From Aquanectria penicillioides (taxonomy: Eukaryota > Ascomycota > Sordariomycetes > Hypocreales > Nectriaceae), in contig PYIU01000008.1 in the NCBI GenBank assembly GCA_003415625.1, forward strand, positions 2,790,001 to 2,854,000: a stretch of 64,000 nt of DNA, in the 5' to 3' direction. The notes beneath the pieces were generated by a model. That model saw nothing but the letters and a program-made list of their open reading frames with translations. It was not told the DNA's origin and ran no database searches. Shown here piece after piece: positions 46,592 through 58,264 of this stretch. Every line of letters begins with the position of its first letter. Position 1 is the stretch's first letter. A program made the position numbers and the translations under genes.

Positions 46592-48693
46592 TTCGGATGG
46601 CTCCCGAAGCCCCAGAGATCCCGCCCTTTCCGGTGGCATGACTTGTCCGAGTCCCTTTTTGGCTTTCTGATATCAGCAAGGCTCGTAAGTTTTTTGTTCG
46701 AGCAGGTGGCCGCTTGGTGCAGTCTTCGTAGCTACTGTCGCTGGCTTTCTTCGGAGCAAAATGATGGGGCTTTCCTTTGACGCAGGTTTTGCAGACTATT
46801 TTAGCAGGAGAGATTGAGGGCAAGTAATTATATCGCGACACGAAGTGATCGGCATTGACGGCCTGAAGCCAGGGAGAATCGAGGCAGCGATAAAATGAGC
46901 CCAGCGTGGCATGATCCACAGCCAGTTCCTGATGTTGGGCGGCTGCGCACCGACTGACTGGTTGACGAATCAAATGAAACAGGGGGCCAAAATCGCACCT
47001 TGTCACACGTTGTTGCACGTTGTTGGAGAAAGGTTGGTCGACAGCTGAATGGCCTTATGGATTATCGGTCGTCGAGGAACCGACCGTCTTATCGCACGTT
47101 ATCCGGCTATGGGATTGAGTCTCTCATGGCATGGTACGAGGCCATCGCGCGCTGTGTTGTCGCAATTTCGGCACTCCCTCATGCCTATCTGTCACTCTTC
47201 GCCCGCCCTGGCCCGTGGTGAGATTCTCAGTGCACAGTCGTCGAATACGCTGGAGAGTCACACTATGGCGTTCATCTTCACATCATCGCTTTACTCGCTG
47301 CCGCCGCTGGGCTCACGTGTTCATTCCTCCAAATATATGAAGTGAGACTTCTGGATGCACTGGTGCACGTCATGCCCAGAGGAGGAGATAAGTGAGACTC
47401 TACATACGAAGAACCGCGCGCTAATGGTGTGATGCGGGCTTCGCCACATTGACACCATCGGATTACACACCATTCCGCTGTGCTGATCATGAAACAGCAG
47501 GAAAGAATAGTACATAGATAGGAAAAAAGCAATTCAGGCGAATAGGACTATTCGAAAGTCGCATCATATTGGTTCCATGAAACATTCAGCTCTGAATCCT
47601 CAATGGTCGGTGTATCTTGGGGTGCAGATGCATGCAACGTATGTTGTCCTTACCCTGTAGTCAGAACCCTCGACCCGTAGCGAGCCACATGGCAAGCCAC
47701 ATGCCTCTTTCGCCATACCGTGTCTAATGGCAGGTCAATAAAAGTGTTGTTATGTAGTGTTCGCATAATACAGTAATGAAAGGGGATCGATGACGTACAT
47801 TCCGGAAATAGTATCTACATTGAAACAATCTACCAGCGTAGATTTTAGTGCTTATCCGTTGTTTCTTGCTGTATGAAACAATTACATCTCCGATATTGAA
47901 GAAGATTGTATCGCAAAGTGTCTTAATTGTATCCGAACAAAGTCATGCAAACTATTGATGCACACTGCTATCTTTCTCCGATGAAGCATCAGAATCTGCA
48001 CCTACTGGTGAAGGACTTATTACCTCTTCCAAAGTCCTCGCCGCTGATCCATTGTTGCACTCTTTTAGTGCGTCAAGGCTCACTTCGGATACTTACTGGT
48101 ACCCACTTTTTGTTAATGGTATACATTGAATAGGTGCAGATTAACTAGACGACACAGGTATTGCTCAATCGCAACTTACAAAGTGGCTTAATGTATCCCT
48201 GCACTCCAGCTGGTAAGCACCTATGAAGACCACACTGTTGCTCGGTCATCACTGGGATCTCATCAGATCACGTAACCTGAACATGTGCACAGTGGTAATG
48301 AAATATGTGATATGTAATTGCTTCGAAGAAATTCGCCTTGAAACTTGCATATGTTATCAAGTTTTGGATGGAGTTGGGCTTATATTCGCAGCTTGTGGTG
48401 GTGGATGCTCATACAACCGGGCCTCAACGCTGGGTAGTCAGCGCTACTATTGAGTTGACCTACAGTACAACAAGCGGAATTTAATGATATGTTGAACTTT
48501 TGTTGGTCAATAAATGAGAATGGAACCTTACATTCCACAATCGGGAGGCAAGAGTCGTGATCATCAAAGTCTCGAAGAGCCACCAATGCGAGGCTATGAC
48601 CATTTAGATACTATTTTACAGACTGTCATCTCCGCGATATCTGCTATTTATAAACCCTTAAAAAACTCCAAATTGACCCATTGCACTATCTGC
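46592..48693. other. Long gene-poor region
   Basis: About 2.1 kb without a recognisable gene. The first part should hold the zinc-ankyrin gene promoter. From about 47560 the composition becomes AT-leaning. The minus-strand frame at 46500-47018 overlaps exon 1 of the zinc-ankyrin gene in another frame and has no family match. No tRNA, repeat copy or transposon motif was seen. Confidence 0.5.
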
Positions 48694-49209
48694 TTAGCTC
48701 CTTCGGACTCCATTCTGCACTAGAGGCTTCATGGTTGAGAAGGCATATCGGGCAATCTTCCACTTGCCGTCCTCCTTCTTCATGATGAACAGCTCTTGGT
48801 TCGCATGCGGCTCTGACTCTTGCGTGGCTAGCATCGTCTTGGTGCCCTCAGCCGTGGTGCGCGCAAACGCCCACTCTGGCGACATGACGACGACCTCGTC
48901 AATGTCAAAGGTGATGACGAGCTGGATCGTCGCGAAGATGCGCGTGTAAGACTCGCGCAGAGCCGTAGTACCCGCGCTGGCGGTGAAGTGAGGGGGCATG
49001 ATGACACCGTCTGAGGTGTAGAGCGCCATCGCCTCGTCCACATTACGGCTCTTCAAGGCTGCGCCATAGGCGTGGAGGGTGGCAGTGATCTCTTCAACGT
49101 CGGAGGAGGACACTAGGGTTGTTAGTATATTTACTTGTGCATTGATGGTTGCGGGTGGAGGGGCATACTCTTGACGGTGATAAGTTGTCTGGGCTTTTGT
49201 AAATCCCAA
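48694..49209 (-). CDS. SnoaL-like / ketosteroid-isomerase-like protein
   Basis: A 171-residue open frame from ATG 49209. The core reads DVEEITATLHAYGAALKSRN, then YTSDGVIMPP, then SPEWAFARTTAEGTK, then NQELFIMKKEDGKWKIARY. This is the DUF4440/SnoaL-like NTF2 fold with the typical ending in W-K-I-A-R. Small-ligand binding or isomerase-type chemistry is usual for the fold; the substrate is unknown. The first 35 residues are outside the domain. They contain intron-like signals (GTATGC, then TACTAAC, then CCCTAG) spanning 56 bp that would change frame, so the true 5' end is uncertain. A TATAAAG lies 85-90 bp upstream. It is a second, unrelated copy of the fold seen at 24.1 kb. Confidence 0.8.
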   Translation of the reverse strand: MGFTKAQTTYHRQEYAPPPATINAQVNILTTLVSSSDVEEITATLHAYGAALKSRNVDEAMALYTSDGVIMPPHFTASAGTTALRESYTRIFATIQLVITFDIDEVVVMSPEWAFARTTAEGTKTMLATQESEPHANQELFIMKKEDGKWKIARYAFSTMKPLVQNGVRRS

Positions 49210-49701
49210 ACTGACACTGCTGACTCAATATCTGTCGCTTGAAGGTCTCGAGACAATGAACTCGCCCATTCTCTCCGCTTGAAGCTTACTCCTTTATATC
49301 CTCATCCTCATCGGAAGTGGGGGTCCCACCGGCTTGGCTCGTTAGTGGAGGAGGCCACTGTAGATATCTAGAAGGTGGGGGCTCCGGCTTCCATTCTCAA
49401 GAGTGGATTGTGCCGCCGTCGACTGGAATAACGTTGGCAGTGGAGAATTGCAGTGGATTTCCTTTGCTGAATTGCTTTTGAAGGCGTGCGAGGCTGCTCC
49501 TAACGTGGTTGTTGGCCATCTGTAGAGATAATGCCGTCACAATGCTCTCGTGTGGTGCAGTCCACACTCAATAACACTTTCATGATTGAGCACATTGGTC
49601 AAATCAATATTTATCCTGTAAACTGAACTATTCGATCGTTCCCATTTGATGCGCTAATACATGATACCAATCGTTACTCTTTCACGACAATTACACTCAG
49701 C
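49210..49701. other. Intergenic region upstream of the SnoaL-like gene
   Basis: This 492-bp spacer carries the SnoaL-like promoter and the 3' end of the oxidoreductase gene. TATA-like element listed separately; no other structure seen. Confidence 0.5.
49293..49299 (-). promoter_or_regulatory. TATA-like element of the SnoaL-like gene
   Basis: The minus strand reads GATATAAAGG, about 85-90 bp upstream of ATG 49209. Spacing and sequence fit a core promoter element; no experimental support. Confidence 0.45.
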
Positions 49702-52113
49702 CTATTCGTAGGCGCGTACTTCAAAGATTCCACCCAAAACGTTCTCACCCCCATTCAGCTCAAGAATCTCCACGCCAATCTTGGTCACCGACGCAGCCGA
49801 CTTAAACTGCGCCTCCCGTCTGGAATGGTGGTTTTCATCTTCAAGGAATAACTCTTCTTCTTCGCCCTCGCGTGAGAGATCGACAATGCGCCATTTCTTC
49901 ACGCAAAAGGGAATGTCCCGCTCTGGATGTCCGCGCAGCACAGACTCGAGCGCGTGGTCGTAGTCGGTATCAAAGTGCACCACCACCTCACTCAGGCTCA
50001 TGGGCGTATCCCACGAGATTGTCAGCAACTTCTTGTCGGCTTCGTTGGTTGGGACCCAACAGTTAGTGCGCTTCGTCGGGCGTGGCACGCCGTTTCGGAT
50101 GTTCTCAGCAGACCAGGCCCGGATCGGAGGCTCGATGGTCAAGGCAAGGTTGTGGCCCATAGGTCTTCGAACGGGCGTCCATCGCTCGAAATGGTCAACG
50201 CCGACATCATCCTCCGTGTGCTGAGTGCACTCATGCTCGACTGTCATCAGAGCAGAAACTCGCTTCTGCGTGGTTGAAACTGCCACCAAGTCGTTTTGCA
50301 TAAAGCACAGGAATACATATTGTGTCTGCGGGTTGGCGACCTCCAGCTCAAGGGAGATGTCGCTGGACCCTGCTTTGAGTTTATACTCTTTTTCTGCCAA
50401 AATGACCTCGGGGGTATAGTTGTATGGCTTCTGCGAACCGCGGAGTTGGACCTGTAGGGTCGTATCTTCCACAGCCATGACTGTCACCGAGAACTTGGGC
50501 ACAGGTCCAGCTGATAACGGCAGCATTTGAGCTAAGCTCCGGACAAGAACCTTTGGAGGTCCATCTGCTGGAAGCGACGATAGCTCAAAGGTTGAGGAAC
50601 CTTGAATAGATCTGGCCTGTCGAACAATGTCGTTGGGGTCGTTCAACTTGTATCCTGGAATGAACTGGCCAAAGCGCATCAATTCTAGCTGAAGGTTCTT
50701 CATGTTATCCTTAGCAAGGAGCTGAACGGGGTCAACCGAGAGCTTCTTGCACAGAGCCGCAGCGACGCCAAGGGCGTTGGAGTTGGCACCACAAGTCGCC
50801 ATCACTCTTGTTGAAGCAAATGCGACGTGGGTGGCAGAGATGATGCGACCTCCATACATTAAGTTGGGGATCTCAGAGCACACCATTGACGAGAATGGGA
50901 TCTGGTAGACACCTGAGCAAGGGTTAGACGTCAATTAGCCCGAATAAAAAGGAGATGTAAATCCTACCCTTTGAATGAAGCTGGGTGCAGCCGTCGACTT
51001 CAGAAAAGACACCGTCGGCAGGATGCAAGTCCAACGACCAACCCCCAAAAGACACCGCATCGGAGTGAAACCGTTGTTCTACAATATCCTGCTGCTTCAT
51101 GATGCTGGGACCAACTAAGACCCATTAGTCATGGTTACTTCTTGTGTTGCGCGGGACTCACTGAATCGTCGACTCTCTCGCTTCCCTGGGATTGTTCCAA
51201 CCCATTCAAGGGTGAGGTTTTCGGCCTCGGGAAATCGCCCAGAGTTCTTGAAATAATTCCACACGCCATATACGACCTTCCAAAGCTCCCACTTGATCTC
51301 CTCAGTGTCATGCACAGTGTCGAGTCTACCACCGTACTCGATCCACCACAGACGGCACCCCATCTCCTTGGTACTAAAGCTCTTGAACCTTGGAATGTGA
51401 GCCTCAATGTCTTGAAGAGCATAGGATGGCGCGACAAATTTGACTGGCTGCCCGACATCTTTGGAGTAGAAGTAAATGGAATGGCCGAGGAGATGGCCGT
51501 ATTCAGTGGATGGCGCAAACTTCTCGCCGAATTCATCTCGTTGCTCAGCGCCCACGCGGAAAGGCGCACCTGCTAGGAAGGACAAGGCGCCGTCGCCAGT
51601 GCAGTCAATAAATTGAGGTGCCTTTACTGTAAACATCAACGAAGTCTGAGACGAAAAGGCCTTGATGGTGTCGATACGGTCTCCGGCCTTCTCGCACGAG
51701 ACCAAGGTTGTGTTTAGATACAACTTGATGTTTGGCTCGGCTCGGACTTTGTCAAGCAGTACGGTATCAAGAATAACTGGGTTTCCTTCGGGGTTGCGGT
51801 GCAGGTTCTCAAGAAGAATCTCGTCAACCAAGCCACCTTCTCTGGCGTACCGGTTGTTGTTGAACATGTGGGAAGTGGCACCCAAGATCCATAATCGGAC
51901 CTCGCTGGAACCGTTTCCTCCGAGCACAGGACGGTCCTGGATCAGGATAACTGAGAGCCCCTGACGGGCGGCGGCGATGGCTGCAATGGTTCCGGACACG
52001 CCGCCGCCGCAGATGCAAAGGTCGGCCTCGGCGTCACGACCTTCAAACTGGCGGGCCGCTGCCGCCGGCTCGCGACGGAGCACGGGGTCATGAACAACTC
52101 TAGCGGGAGCCAT
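49702..52113 (-). CDS. FAD-dependent oxidoreductase (FAD_oxidored family)
   Basis: Exons are 52113-51162, 51114-50968 and 50912-49702 (2310 nt, 769 residues, in frame). The N-terminus has a Rossmann dinucleotide site, DLCICGGGVSGTIAAIAAAR, then VLGGNGSSEVRLWI and later FIDCTGDGALSFLAG, the pattern of the FAD-dependent oxidoreductase family PF12831. The next part (YGGRIISATHVAFASTRVM, CGANSNALGVAAALC) continues the FAD domain. The C-terminal 330 residues look beta-rich and may be a carbohydrate-binding or jelly-roll-like module; this part is unassigned. No signal peptide. The start is the first ATG. It is divergent from a Zn2Cys6 gene across 820 bp, which suggests local regulation. The substrate is unknown; a sugar or polyol is possible. 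Confidence 0.88.
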
Positions 52114-52933
52114 ATTGAAGAGGAACTAATGGAAGGACAAGCTACGACCGGAAGCTACTAGTGATATCCGAGCTGGGACGAACCATCTCTCATATATATC
52201 CCGTTACATCCTGGGCAAAGACTCCAATGGACTGGCGAGTGGAGGCGCAGTGGCAAATCATAGAAGCCAGCGGTTGAAAGACGCCGAGTCTACGATGCAG
52301 TGGTGATGCGATACGATGCTCAAGCCGTGAGCATCACCACACTGTAGCAACGCGGAACGCCCGACGGACAGAGAGAACATGGCGGCGGCGGTTCCGTCTC
52401 TGTAGTTTGTGTCCCCCGCATGCTATGGCACCAACACCAATCGATTCGAGTCAGCTCCACTGACGATCGCGGGACGAGGCCGCACACAATGACAAAGTGC
52501 TACAGCGTGCTAGGGTCAGGTTGTTCAGATGTTCGGCCCCGTGAGCAGAGAGACTGCGGGGGTTTGATCCACATTGTGGCAGAATTCGGTGCGTGAGCGG
52601 CGCAGGCTTTCTCTGTATTACCTCGGTTCTAGTGGCAGACAGAACATTGCTGCTGTCCAGGGAGCGTTAGATGTTACAACGGGATCCGACACTCGAGTCA
52701 CTACTGTAACGGGTTTAAGACGAATCCGGTAGCCTGTGTCTTGAGTAAGGACTCAACTTTACACAATACCAATCCCTCGTCTCTGATTTTGCAGCACAGG
52801 GTAGCTCGCGACAGTTGGCGATGCCCTCTTGTCCTGATTGCGACATGAGATGCACCGCTACGTTGTAGTCATATGTGCCGGAAAATTCATTTGGATGAAA
52901 TGTCTTGCTTCTATATGATACTTGATCCTCGAA
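52114..52933. promoter_or_regulatory. Bidirectional promoter between oxidoreductase and Zn2Cys6 gene
   Basis: The 820 bp hold both promoters. It contains several CGG/CCG triplets (for example near 52350-52400 and 52465-52480) and TATATAT about 80 bp upstream of the oxidoreductase start. Zn2Cys6 binding is plausible but not shown. Confidence 0.5.
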
Positions 52934-54918
52934 ATGAGCCAAGAAGCCGCGCCCTCAGACGACCACCGCCGTCGTGACGTCCCGCTACGGATATCTCAAA
53001 TATTCTCAGCATGCACATTTTGCAAGGCGCGGAAGATCAAGGTACCAATCCCACCTTATCACCACAACGCCCATCAATAATAATGAGGAAATAGTGCGAT
53101 GGGGATGCCCCCGTGTGTGGAGGATGCACCAGATTCGGCAGAGGCTCGACTTGCTCGCTGGCCTCGAAGCCCTCCCATGGACGCGACTATCCAACTCACC
53201 TCCAGAATAAAATCCACAGGCTTCAAGCTGAGCTTCAACGACGCCGCAACGACTCATCGCCGCCTTCCCATCCCGATGGCGATGCACCCGACGATCAAGG
53301 GCATCAAACCTCCATGATCGAAAATCTGATTGCCGAGATCGGTGCACTGCCCATTTTGGCAGCATCGTATGCTTCATCCTTCGACGGCCCGTCACTTTCT
53401 ACAGTTGTCCTCGCAGCCGCCAGCAAGAGCCCGCTGTCGTCTTTTCCAGCGCTTCAACTTCCCTGCAGCCCATCCGAGTTTCTCCCCAAGCAAAACACGG
53501 CTTTGAAGCTGGTCCAGCACTACATCACACACATCTACCCGCGATTGCCGTTCTTCTCCATCCAGGGATTCTGGGCACAGTTCAACCATGTGTATGCTGC
53601 GTGTTCCGTCCCGGTACCAGGAGAGTCGATTCACTCTCCGACTTACGAAGCCGTAAACGGACTGCCGCACGACCAGCCTGACATCAACAGGGTACGGCTG
53701 AGCGAAGGCACCAGCTTCTTCACCGTGCTGCTTGTCTTGGCCATATCCACGTCTAGCCTGTCGCGCAGCACCTACAGCATGGTGTCTGATCAGGCACAAC
53801 GCCTTTTCCACGCGGCCATGATGTTTCGGGAATCTGCGATACTCCCAAATACGATTGGAGGAGTTCAATCCATCCTGTTTTTGATCCAGTTTGCTACTCT
53901 GAACCCAACCATTCTCGATGCATGGTATCTTATTGGGGTCGGCATGCGAAACTGCGTTGACCTGGGCCTACACCAAGATCCATCAGAGCCAGTCGGCCCC
54001 AGTCTCCTGGAAACCCGCCGTCGGCTCTGGTGGAGCATGTACTCGTTCGATCGCTCAATGAGCCTTGGCTGTGGTCGTCCTACAGAAATAGCCGATGCGG
54101 TTATCAATGCGCGACTGCCGACATTTAAAATCGAGTCCAATGCGACAGATGTTGAGGTCGAGGGCTACTTGCAGCGGTATCGGGTGCTGCAACTTCAGTC
54201 ACTTATATATGATCGCCTCAATAGTATTCCTAATCTAGATAAAGACGACGGAAAACAACTGGTATCGAGTTTGCGGGACAAGCTTACGGCGTGGAGACAA
54301 GACAACTCACCACTGCATAGTCAAACACTCGTCGACAGCGAGTGGCTCATGGGCAAAATATTACTGTTGAGGCCCTGTCGCCGCATCCCACAGAGAAGCA
54401 GAACTGAGCTGGCAGAGCTATGGGAGTCGGCGGTGGGGTTTACTGGTCTATATCGGCAACTGATAGAGTCAAACTCCATCTTCTACGTTCAAATTGCTTC
54501 AGAAAAAGTGTACTGGACTGGATTGGCGATGCTATACAGTTACTGGAGACTACGAGAAGATGCGGGCGACGAAATGAGTGACAGAAGTGATATTCTGGAA
54601 ATTAGGCCCGTGGATCTATGGATGGCGGTGCAGGATGTCACATTTATTCTCAGGACTCTAAGTGAGCGCTGGGAGGACGGCAAGATTTTGGCTCGCGAAT
54701 TTGAGGCTACAAGCGGTCGCGTGGTCGCTTTGATGGAAGCCGGGGGCGAACACGGCGACTTGGCGACGAAATTGCCTACAGAGGTGGTTAATTTCCAGGA
54801 TTACGCGAGTCTGACAAGTATCAGGACGTCTACGTCCGGGGTGCGAGTGTGTGGGATGGGCGTTGCGGAGGCTGATGATGAGCTTCAGGGCTTGATCTCG
54901 GAGATGATCTCTGGGTGA
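52934..54918 (+). CDS. Zn2Cys6 transcription factor with fungal_trans domain
   Basis: Exons are 52934-53041 and 53095-54918 (1932 nt, 643 residues, in frame). The intron falls inside the cluster: CTFCKARKIK joins CDGDAPVCGGCTRFGRGSTC, giving C-x2-C-x6-C-x6-C-x2-C-x8-C near residue 27. A leucine/arginine-rich linker follows (HRLQAELQRRRND), then the fungal transcription-factor domain with CVDLGLHQDPSEP and RRRLWWSMYSFDRSMSL. The last 60 residues are a typical acidic tail. ATG 52934 is the only one before the cluster. It is divergent from the FAD oxidoreductase, its most likely target by position. Esterase and F-box-like genes follow in the same direction. Confidence 0.9.
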
Positions 54919-55396
54919 CATTTGACAGCCCTTACGCATGCCAGATTGCTCTTGGCGAATAATGGCTCGGTCCTCAAGTTGTAGAACGGCATCGCTTTGC
55001 CTCAAGATACTAAACTTTAACGTTCATCCAAGAATAAATCGCCGACAGCCCCTCGCGAAATCTCTTCATTCGTCCCGAGATTGGGGATGGCTCGACTCCA
55101 GATCCACGCTTGTGGGTTCTCGGAATCATCTAATCTTATCAGATGCACGCGGTTGCTGCAGCCCAAGCTTGAAAACGAGTGTGTGTCCTCCACTGGCACC
55201 TGGACTAGCCCTCGTGCTGCCAAGATGTCCTCTAAGCAATGTATTAGTCGACCCTTTGCCCATTTATGGGGCATCCTGCGAGGGACACGCTGGCGCCCGG
55301 GACAGCACCATGCTGATGCGCGGAATAAATGCCCGTGTCGTTTGGGATGGTCGATCGATCCTCCAAACTCTCATTCGCACACCGCGACACAGGACC
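54919..55396 (+). promoter_or_regulatory. Upstream region of the esterase gene
   Basis: This 478-bp spacer is partly open in several frames, because of base composition, but without recognisable domains. It should carry the esterase promoter. Confidence 0.45.
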
Positions 55397-56373
55397 ATGA
55401 CGCAAATCACGCTCGCTCTCGAGAACGCCCAACTCCCAAACACGTGCCAGTACACGGCAGAAACCGTCAGAGGCGTCTACCTTGTCCAGGTGGCGTGGCC
55501 GCTGTGCTGGAGCGAAAGCCGGGTCCCACCAGGAGACGACGGCCCCGTCTCCACAATGTGAGTAAAAGACCGCATCCAAGAAGCCTGCATTGCATTATCT
55601 GATCGCAGGATAGTTATCTGGTGGATGGAAACGCCTACTTCTTCAGCGCTGTGGACGTCACCCGACGCCTGGAGTTTACTGACAACACCAGGACCATCGT
55701 CGTGGGCGTTGGCTACCCCAACACAAAGTGTGTCTATGACGGCCGCCGAGGATCCGATCTCACGCCGCCGTCAAAGCATGGCCTCACGGAAATCCCCCTC
55801 GACAGCCATGGCAAGCCGCAGACTGATGTAGCTTTTGGTGAGGCAACTCAGTTTCTGGACGTTATCCAGAACGACATCATGACGTTTGTTCACGGAACGC
55901 TGTTCCCCGACGCCCCGGTGCGATACGGCCGCAAGGCACTCTTCGGCCACTCATACGGTGGCCTCTTCACCCTCAACGCCCTCTTCACCAAGCCTACTCT
56001 CTTCGATGTGTATATTGCCGCCAGTCCCTCAATCTGGTGGAACCACAAGTCCATCGTCAAGGAGCAAGAGGCTGCGTTCCGTGGGCGCGAGTACCCCGCC
56101 GATCCGCCCGCCGGGTTGGTGATTATGTGGGGATCTCTCGAGCAGGACGTGGAGAAGAAGCAGGGCGAGTCGGAGGAGCGGTTCCAAAAGAAGAAGAAGA
56201 TGGCGGGAGACAAGGCGATGAGAGACAATGCGCTAGCCATGATTGGCCGTCTGAAGAAGTGCCCGAGCATCCGAAGCATCTGGAACTGGGAGTTTGAAGG
56301 CGAGAACCACGGGAGCGCGGCAGTTGCGGCTTTGCAGCGTGGAATTCTAAAATTCATGGTGGACAAAGTATGA
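55397..56373 (+). CDS. Putative esterase, EstD / siderophore hydrolase-like
   Basis: Exons are 55397-55557 and 55614-56373 (921 nt, 306 residues, in frame). Splicing gives VSTIYLVDGNAYFF. The nucleophile elbow is GHSYGG, followed by SPSIWWNHKSI, and the catalytic His is likely in GENHGSAAVAAL, the pattern of the PF00756 esterase group that includes IroE/Fes-type siderophore esterases and their fungal relatives. The family hydrolyses ester bonds of small molecules, sometimes ferri-siderophores, so a role in iron release is possible but unproven. No signal peptide is seen, so a cytosolic location is likely. The intron donor is GTGAGT and the 3' site ATAG at 55613; the nearby CAG at 55608 would shift frame. 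Confidence 0.85.
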
Positions 56374-56810
56374 TGGGAAGAAGAAATAAGAGATGCTTAA
56401 AAGTCAATACATATCATTTCCTCGATCTCGAGAGCTGACGTCAAATCTTGCATACTATCTGCTGCTGATGCAGCGCCATCCAAATTCCCCCGAACAGCAC
56501 ACACAAGCCGAACCGTACCTGGATTTTGTGACCGGTGAAAAGAGGGAATAACTGTAGGCAGTGATGTTTCTCCTCAGGCATCTATGCAGGCTTCCTTTTT
56601 TCCCGCACAAACCTTTGCACATTCGCCTGCGTCGCCATTCACAGCCGAGAATTTGAGCCCAGGTAGCACACGGGCTGCAGACATGCATCCAAGCCACCGG
56701 AAGACAACACGAGATAGAGGTATATAAAGACTAAAAGGCCTTCCAAGCGGGGTCAGTTCAATTTTCTTTGTTTGTCCTCTTCCTCTCCGCTATTTGCGTT
56801 TGCTTGCCGC
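56374..56810 (+). promoter_or_regulatory. Promoter region of the F-box-like gene
   Basis: This 437-bp spacer has TATATAAA at 56721-56728, 83-90 bp upstream of the ATG. No other structure was recognised. Confidence 0.5.
56721..56728 (+). promoter_or_regulatory. TATA box of the F-box-like gene
   Basis: TATATAAA lies 83-90 bp before ATG 56811, a usual spacing in filamentous fungi when leaders are short. Confidence 0.5.
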
Positions 56811-58264
56811 ATGATACCCAACATGTCGTCATCTACGCAGCCTCCATCCAAACTAGCAGATCTATTCCAATCGGACCAGTACGGCCCCATACTCGATGGT
56901 ATCCGCACGTACCTCACCATAAAAGACATTTATATGCTGCACGGTGTTTGTCGATCATTCCGTTCGTTGGTGACCCTACTGCATACACGTTGGCTTAACA
57001 TCAACCCTTTTCTCCTGGAATTTGTCCAGGATCCCGAGAGATTCCGTGACCTCCAGGAAGGATGCCAGGGCTTGATCACCGGCGGGTTGGCTTTTGACTT
57101 TTTCAGTTTTGGTGAATGCAAGACCACAGAACTCGAAATCACGGTTGTCAATGGTTCTTATGCCGATCGTCTTGAGGAATACCTTGAAAAGGAAGAAAAT
57201 TATGGTCGTTCCGAAACTCCCACGGAGGCGAGTTGATATACGCTGCCGTCAAGTTCATCAAATGCACACAACTAACACCACATAGTCGGAAGATGTGGTC
57301 CTATTGGAAAGAAAAACTCCAGGCGTCGTCACAATTCGCATTACACGAAAGACACAGAGCCCTGTTTATGCCATTCTTACCTTGGCCAACACAACTGCGG
57401 ACGCCACCTTTATCTCACACAACAAGGCGTACTGCCTACTTCCTAAGCTTACTGTTATAGAGCATAAATTATATCCATTGAAGCGAATCAATCAAGAACT
57501 TGGAGATGCCCTAGCAAAATACGAAAAATCAGGATGGACTACCCGCGACATTATCTGGCCAGAACTAGACCGTACCAAGATGAAAGATGCGGGTGAGAGG
57601 CTGGTTTCTGACTCGTTGTCGCTCATTATACCGTTGGAGCCTCATCACCAAGGAAACCAGGTGCCAGACTCTGTAGTCGATTATGCACGATTTGAGGTAG
57701 TTGATACACCAGAACAACCCGCAATGCATCGCACTCCCTCACGGTTCCAGCGTCATGTTCCTCGAAAGATTTCATTCAAGGTGATACAATTCTCTTCGCT
57801 CTCTTTGAAACACCGATACACCCTTGATGGAAAGAAATCCTGGCAAAGCTTTCTTGAAAAGCGGCTCAACAGGTGGAATTGGGCAGAAGTGTATAAGCAC
57901 CACCCACAGCAGCGGCCGGTTGGATGGGAGAATGGGCCCGGGAAAAATTACGAGACTCGTCTTCGGCCCGTGTTGCCTCTGCCTGACAGTTGGGACTTTG
58001 CTGACGATCAAATTCCAAGATGGTATCGAGAATGGGAACAAGCTGAGCGAGACTTTTTGCGCAGAAAGGGTACGTAACATGGAGTTCTTTGACTAAACAT
58101 GCATTGTATTTCGTGGCCATGAGGTGCTAACGACTTGGGCAGCCAGGGGTGAGGCTAAGTTGAAGAGGATCTTCGGAGACAAATCAGTTCGAGTGAACGA
58201 GACCGGGCCAACAAGGTCATCGGGACCAGAGGACTGGTCCTATGTGGGACGCGAGCTGGATTAG
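56811..58264 (+). CDS. F-box-like fungal protein
   Basis: Exons are 56811-57227, 57286-58069 and 58143-58264 (1323 nt, 440 residues, in frame). The N-terminus has an F-box-like helix pair: DGIRTYLTIKDIYMLHGVCR, then TRWLNINPFLLEFVQDPERF. The middle (TRKTQSPVYAILTLANTTAD, then HNKAYCLLPKLT) and the tryptophan-rich C-terminus match a family of fungal F-box or F-box-like proteins of unknown target. An SCF ubiquitin-ligase adaptor role is possible. Frame closure across intron 1 requires a GC-AG splice (GCGAGT at 57228, CATAG at 57285). ATG 56811 is followed by an in-frame ATG at 56823; either may start the protein. Confidence 0.7.

Noticed and set aside
46500..47018. A 172-residue minus-strand gene upstream of the zinc-ankyrin gene
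   Set aside because: It overlaps exon 1 in another frame and contains no recognised domain; the CKTC motif alone is not enough.
55081..55602. Plus-strand frame preceding the esterase
   Set aside because: It overlaps the esterase first exon in another frame and lacks motifs.
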